Below, in pieces: positions 6,108 through 8,467 of a DNA stretch of 8,467 nucleotides (positions are counted from its first letter, which is position 1; the number at the start of each line of letters is the position of its first letter). The notes under the pieces were generated by a model. The model was not told the origin of the DNA. It worked only from the letters and a program-made list of their open reading frames with translations, and did no database searches. Position numbers and translations under genes: made by a program. This DNA comes from an uncultured Capnocytophaga sp. (GTDB lineage: Bacteria; Bacteroidota; Bacteroidia; Flavobacteriales; Flavobacteriaceae), in NCBI GenBank assembly GCA_905372595.1, contig CAJPPS010000052.1, positions 1-8,467 of the forward strand. The letters run 5' to 3'.

Positions 6108-6464
6108 CTATTCAATTTTTAATAATCCTCTGAAATCCACTTGGTAAGACTTGCCTTTCTCCAAAGGTGCCTCCTTATGGGTAGCATCATAAAGCCCTAC
6201 CCCTGCCCAATAGGTATCCGCCTGATGTTCTTGGGCTTTACGGCGAACAGCTTCCATCAGTACAGGATCATACACATCAGGGTCGTCCCCCTGTAGGATA
6301 GGGCGCACAATGATGAAGCTCTTCTGCCCCTGTGGGTCTATACACACGAATTGGGGGTTCTTCTTCCGGTCACTATTCACCAGAAGGAACTCCCAGCCAA
6401 GGTCTTGCAAGGATTCCCCTACAAGGTTCATCGCTAAGTTATGTAATTCTTGTTCGGTAAGCAC
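6108..6464 (-). CDS. Conserved Bacteroidota protein of unknown function, upstream of apbE
   Basis: This 118-residue protein has no signal peptide or membrane segment and should be cytoplasmic. It starts with GTG (6464-6462); no ATG lies between it and the upstream in-frame TGA, and the first internal ATG is codon 12. I chose GTG because the MLTEQELH start matches the form I recall for flavobacterial relatives. Its TAG stop is followed immediately by the apbE ATG. I recall similar proteins being labelled as an NQR subunit F by automatic annotation, but no iron-sulfur, FAD or NADH motif is present, so that label is not supported. The core GWEFLLVNSDRKKNPQFVCID (23-43) followed by SFIIVR (49-54) and ADTYWAGVGL (82-91) has the strand-and-helix pattern of PD-(D/E)xK resolvase-like folds, without the catalytic acids. 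Function unknown. Confidence 0.8.
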   Translation of the reverse strand: MLTEQELHNLAMNLVGESLQDLGWEFLLVNSDRKKNPQFVCIDPQGQKSFIIVRPILQGDDPDVYDPVLMEAVRRKAQEHQADTYWAGVGLYDATHKEAPLEKGKSYQVDFRGLLKIE

Positions 6465-6501
6465 TTTTCTAACAGTTAATCACAAAAAGGTTAATGGTAG
6501 G

Positions 6502-6555
6502 GGGAGCTAACTCAAGGAAGGGAATTGCCTGTATAGCTCCCTTTATTTTTTTTTT
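6502..6555 (+). terminator. Hairpin followed by ten T, terminator-like, in the divergent region
   Basis: GGGAGCTA at 6502-6509 and TAGCTCCC at 6534-6541 form a perfect 8-bp stem around a 24-base loop, followed by TTTA and ten T (6546-6555). Read on the plus strand this is the layout of a Rho-independent terminator, although the loop is long and no plus-strand gene precedes it. Read on the minus strand it is a stable hairpin near the 5' end of the leader of the 118-residue gene. It may insulate alkD from upstream readthrough or act as a 5' stabiliser. Confidence 0.45.
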
Positions 6556-6569
6556 GGCAAATGTACGAA
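6556..6569 (-). promoter_or_regulatory. Probable -7 promoter element for the 118-residue protein and apbE
   Basis: On the minus strand TACATTTG lies at 6565-6558 inside TTCGTACATTTGCC, which is identical to the -7 region of yceI. No TTG is found at the expected distance upstream, the nearest being 28 bases away, so the -33 part is weak or absent. The start site would fall near 6551, giving a leader of about 87 bases that begins with an A-tract and includes the hairpin at 6502-6541. Confidence 0.45.
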
Positions 6570-6609
6570 TTAAATCGCTAATAGAGGTGCTTACAAGCCG
6601 TTTTTTTCG

Positions 6610-6617
6610 TATTTTTG
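6610..6617 (+). promoter_or_regulatory. Probable -7 promoter element of the AlkD-like gene
   Basis: TATTTTTG at 6610-6617, preceded by TTTTTTTCG, matches TAnnTTTG. The expected -33 region around 6588 reads TGC rather than TTG, so that half is poor. The start site would be near 6624, leaving a leader of about 16 bases to the ATG at 6640, with no Shine-Dalgarno sequence. Confidence 0.5.
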
Positions 6618-6639
6618 TATTTTCTAAACCTATTTAGCT

Positions 6640-7332
6640 ATGTCTGAACAAAACACCTTTATTCCTCTTCTGCTTAGCCTACAAGAACCCTCCTATGGTG
6701 ACTTCACCCACAAGCTGATTCCTACCCTTTCCCGTGAATGTATCCTAGGGGTACGCGTACCTATCCTCCGCAAGCTAGCCAAAAAATTAGCCAAGGAACA
6801 ACCCCAAGAAGTCGCTCTATTCCTTAAGGCACTTCCTCATTATTATTATGAGGAAAATCTCTTACAGGGATTTCTCATAGAACAAGAAAAAGATTTCCAA
6901 CAGCTCATACAGCTCACGGAAGCCTTCCTCCCCTATATAGATAATTGGGCGGTGTGTGATACCTTTGCCCCCAAGCTCTTTCTTAAGTATCCCGAAGAGA
7001 CCTATGCTTATATCCTCAAATGGCTCAAGAGCCCTCACCCCTACACCCTTCGTTATGGTATTGGGCTATTACTGTCCAATTACTTAGAGGAACACTTCGA
7101 AAGAGAGATGATTCTGCTGGTAGGAAGGATTCAGTCCGAGGAATATTATGTGAATATGATGATTGCTTGGTACCTTGCCACTGCCCTTGCCAAGCAGTAT
7201 GAAGCTACCCTGCCCTTGATCGCCCAAAGGAGCCTTTCTCCCTTCATACAGAATAAGACCATACAGAAAGCACGTGAAAGCAAGCGTATCCCTCAAGAGG
7301 TGAAAGAGAGCCTTTTGGCTTATAAGATTTAG
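6640..7332 (+). CDS. DNA alkylation repair protein, AlkD-like DNA glycosylase
   Basis: This 230-residue, all-helical HEAT-like repeat protein belongs to the AlkD family, which excises N3- and N7-alkylated purines by reading the backbone rather than flipping the base. Family motifs are GVRVPILRKLAKKLAKE (37-53), IDNWAVCDTF (100-109), LRYGIGLLL (137-145), YYVNMMIAWYLATALAK (169-185) and NKTIQKARESKRI (205-217). The residues known from Bacillus cereus AlkD as W109, D113, R148 and W187 correspond by spacing to W103, D107, R138 and W177, so an active enzyme is likely. Length is usual for the family. It stands alone behind its own promoter element, divergent from the apbE unit, with oxyR 88 bases downstream on the same strand. 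Its abasic product would be completed by general base-excision repair including PolA. The ATG at 6640 fits the promoter distance. Confidence 0.93.
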   Translation: MSEQNTFIPLLLSLQEPSYGDFTHKLIPTLSRECILGVRVPILRKLAKKLAKEQPQEVALFLKALPHYYYEENLLQGFLIEQEKDFQQLIQLTEAFLPYIDNWAVCDTFAPKLFLKYPEETYAYILKWLKSPHPYTLRYGIGLLLSNYLEEHFEREMILLVGRIQSEEYYVNMMIAWYLATALAKQYEATLPLIAQRSLSPFIQNKTIQKARESKRIPQEVKESLLAYKI

Positions 7333-7387
7333 GGAATTCTAACAAAACTTTTAGGCTTTGTTCCTTTACTTTTCTACTATTTTTTCT

Positions 7388-7395
7388 TACTTTTG
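7388..7395 (+). promoter_or_regulatory. Probable -7 promoter element of oxyR
   Basis: TACTTTTG at 7388-7395 matches TAnnTTTG. A TTTG lies upstream at 7357-7360, but the 27-base gap is too long, so the -33 box is weak. The start site would be near 7402, about 19 bases before the ATG at 7421. This position argues against a translation start further upstream. Confidence 0.5.
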
Positions 7396-7420
7396 CACCC
7401 TAATTTTTAATCACTATGCT

Positions 7421-8386
7421 ATGACGATTGTACAATTTCAATACATTTTAGCCGTGGCACAATATAAAAACTTTAGTATTGCTGCAGAAAAGTGTTTTGT
7501 TACCCAGCCTACCTTGAGTATGCAGGTACAACGCCTAGAGGAGGAATTAGATGTACTTATTTTTGACCGCGCCAAAAAGCCTATTCGCGTAACCGAAATA
7601 GGAGAAAAAATACTCAAGCAAGCCGAAAGCATTGTTAATGAATCCGAACGTATCAAGAGCCTTATTGCCCAGCATAAGGGCTTCATAGGAGGGCGTTTCC
7701 GCCTAGGAATTATCCCTACTGTAGCCCCTACCCTCTTGCCTATGTTCCTGAATAATTTCACCCGAAAATACCCAAAAGTAGAACTTAAGGTGGAAGAGAT
7801 GACTACCCGTGAGTGTATCCGAGAACTCAATGAAGGAAGCCTAGATGTAGCTATCGTTGCCACCCCACTAGGAGAAAAAAACCTCATAGAACGCCCCTTA
7901 TATGACGAGCCTTTTGTAGCTTATATCCCTAATGCCCGATACCACTTAGAGGAAAACCAGAAAATACAGGTCTCCGACCTCAATATCAAGGATATCCTGA
8001 TGCTTCAGGACGGACATTGCTTCAGGGAAAGCGTCCTAAATATCTGCCAAGAAAATGGTGCTCTGGATAAGGCGAAGAACAATACCATTGAAATCAAGAG
8101 TGGGAGCTTCGAGACCCTTATCAAGCTTGCCAATGAAGGAATGGGAATGACCCTCCTGCCTTACTTACACACCCTAGACCTCAATGAAGCGGAAAAGAAA
8201 AACCTACACTACTTTCAGGAGCCTTCCCCTGCCAGAGAGATTAGTATTCTGTACCATAGTAACGAGCTGAAAATTAACATTATAGAAGCCCTTTACAGCG
8301 TAATCTCTGGCGTGGTAAGGGGTGCCATTACTTTTGAAAACCTCAATATTATCGACCCTATTCTTAAGAAGAAAATCAAAAAATAA
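7421..8386 (+). CDS. oxyR: LysR-type hydrogen peroxide sensor and transcription activator OxyR
   Basis: OxyR activates catalase, peroxiredoxin, Dps and similar genes when peroxide oxidises its sensor cysteine. The 321-residue protein starts with a LysR winged helix-turn-helix, TIVQFQYILAVAQYKNFSIA (2-21) with AAEKCFVTQPTLSMQVQRLE (21-40), followed by a linker helix and a two-lobed sensor domain. The peroxide site is intact: C200 in DGHCFRE and C209 in LNICQ match E. coli C199 and C208 with the same 9-residue spacing, and H199 and T100 (GIIPTVAP, 97-103) correspond to residues near the E. coli site. I chose the ATG at 7421 because the LysR domain begins there; the frame is open upstream to a TTG at 7358, but that lies before the predicted transcription start. 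Length is near the usual size of about 305, with a basic tail ending KKKIKK. No terminator is evident downstream. Confidence 0.95.
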   Translation: MTIVQFQYILAVAQYKNFSIAAEKCFVTQPTLSMQVQRLEEELDVLIFDRAKKPIRVTEIGEKILKQAESIVNESERIKSLIAQHKGFIGGRFRLGIIPTVAPTLLPMFLNNFTRKYPKVELKVEEMTTRECIRELNEGSLDVAIVATPLGEKNLIERPLYDEPFVAYIPNARYHLEENQKIQVSDLNIKDILMLQDGHCFRESVLNICQENGALDKAKNNTIEIKSGSFETLIKLANEGMGMTLLPYLHTLDLNEAEKKNLHYFQEPSPAREISILYHSNELKINIIEALYSVISGVVRGAITFENLNIIDPILKKKIKK

Positions 8387-8418
8387 ACCTGCTGAATTAT
8401 TTAATTGAGGTGTCAAAA

Positions 8419-8467
8419 ATGATTATAGACACGGCACAAGGAGAGTATATCATAATGGGAAAGAACT
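8419..8467 (+). CDS. Possible start of a further gene, cut by right edge
   Basis: An open frame begins at ATG 8419, or at GTG 8410 three codons earlier, and runs to the edge with 16 visible codons (MIIDTAQGEYIIMGKN). It lies 32 bases after the oxyR stop on the same strand and could be co-transcribed. I do not recognise the protein, no promoter box is visible in the short gap, and the stretch is too short to be sure that it is coding. Confidence 0.3.
   Translation, partial: MIIDTAQGEYIIMGKN

Noticed and set aside
6108..6464. Label as Na+-NQR subunit F
   Set aside because: NqrF is far longer, with a membrane helix, a 2Fe-2S cysteine motif and FAD/NADH domains; the 118-residue protein has a single cysteine and none of these.
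7358..7420. Upstream TTG start for oxyR adding 21 residues
   Set aside because: The extra residues are a phenylalanine-rich non-conserved stretch, the LysR domain begins at the ATG at 7421, and the likely -7 box at 7388-7395 lies inside the extension.
7438..7887. 149-codon minus-strand frame opposite oxyR
   Set aside because: It mirrors the conserved oxyR DNA-binding and sensor coding sequence; its serine- and arginine-rich product is typical of an antisense shadow.
1..8467. CRISPR array, tRNA, rRNA or insertion sequence
   Set aside because: I saw no regularly spaced direct repeats, no cloverleaf with a CCA-type end, no rRNA core sequence, and no transposase-like frame or paired terminal repeats around a gene.

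Overview
The window reads as chromosomal DNA of a Bacteroidota species, probably class Flavobacteriia; a Capnocytophaga-like genus is possible but unproven. The evidence is the promoter style (TAnnTTTG boxes at five gene starts, one with a TTTG box exactly 19 bases upstream), A-rich translation starts without usable Shine-Dalgarno sequences, and protein types such as a YceI-like secreted protein, an ApbE lipoprotein and a Bacteroidetes-type OxyR. Nearly all of it is ordinary housekeeping sequence. I see no tRNA, rRNA, CRISPR array or insertion sequence.

Left part, minus strand. Positions 1-667 hold the N-terminal 222 codons of an AAA15-type ATPase that runs off the left edge. It has its own near-consensus promoter, overlaid by two inverted repeats, and is clearly AT-richer than its neighbours (39% GC by hand count). 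Upstream of it, also on the minus strand, is a compact gene run read in the order yceI (4751-4143), polA (4130-1344), GrpB-family gene (1326-742). The gaps are 12 and 17 bases, so this is probably one operon starting at a promoter near 4821-4851.

Middle part, minus strand. A 303-base intergenic region (4752-5054) holds the yceI promoter and leader and a roughly 85-base nested inverted-repeat element that looks REP-like. Then comes a two-gene unit in which a 118-residue conserved protein (GTG start, 6464-6108) directly abuts apbE (6107-5055), a lipoprotein FMN transferase. The stop and start codons touch, which suggests translational coupling and a shared role in flavoprotein maturation, perhaps of Na+-NQR or Rnf.

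Right part, plus strand. A 175-base divergent region (6465-6639) carries outward promoter elements and a hairpin followed by ten T. It leads to an AlkD-like DNA glycosylase (6640-7332) and then oxyR (7421-8386), a LysR-type peroxide sensor with both redox cysteines. A possible new gene begins at 8419 and leaves the window.

Functionally, AlkD (base excision) and PolA (gap filling) act in the same repair logic and OxyR senses peroxide, so several genes fit DNA maintenance and oxidative stress. No complete novel system is visible. The best leads are the truncated ATPase with its palindromic promoter, the nested repeat element, the nuclease-like shape of the 118-residue protein, and a canonical clamp-binding peptide inside PolA.
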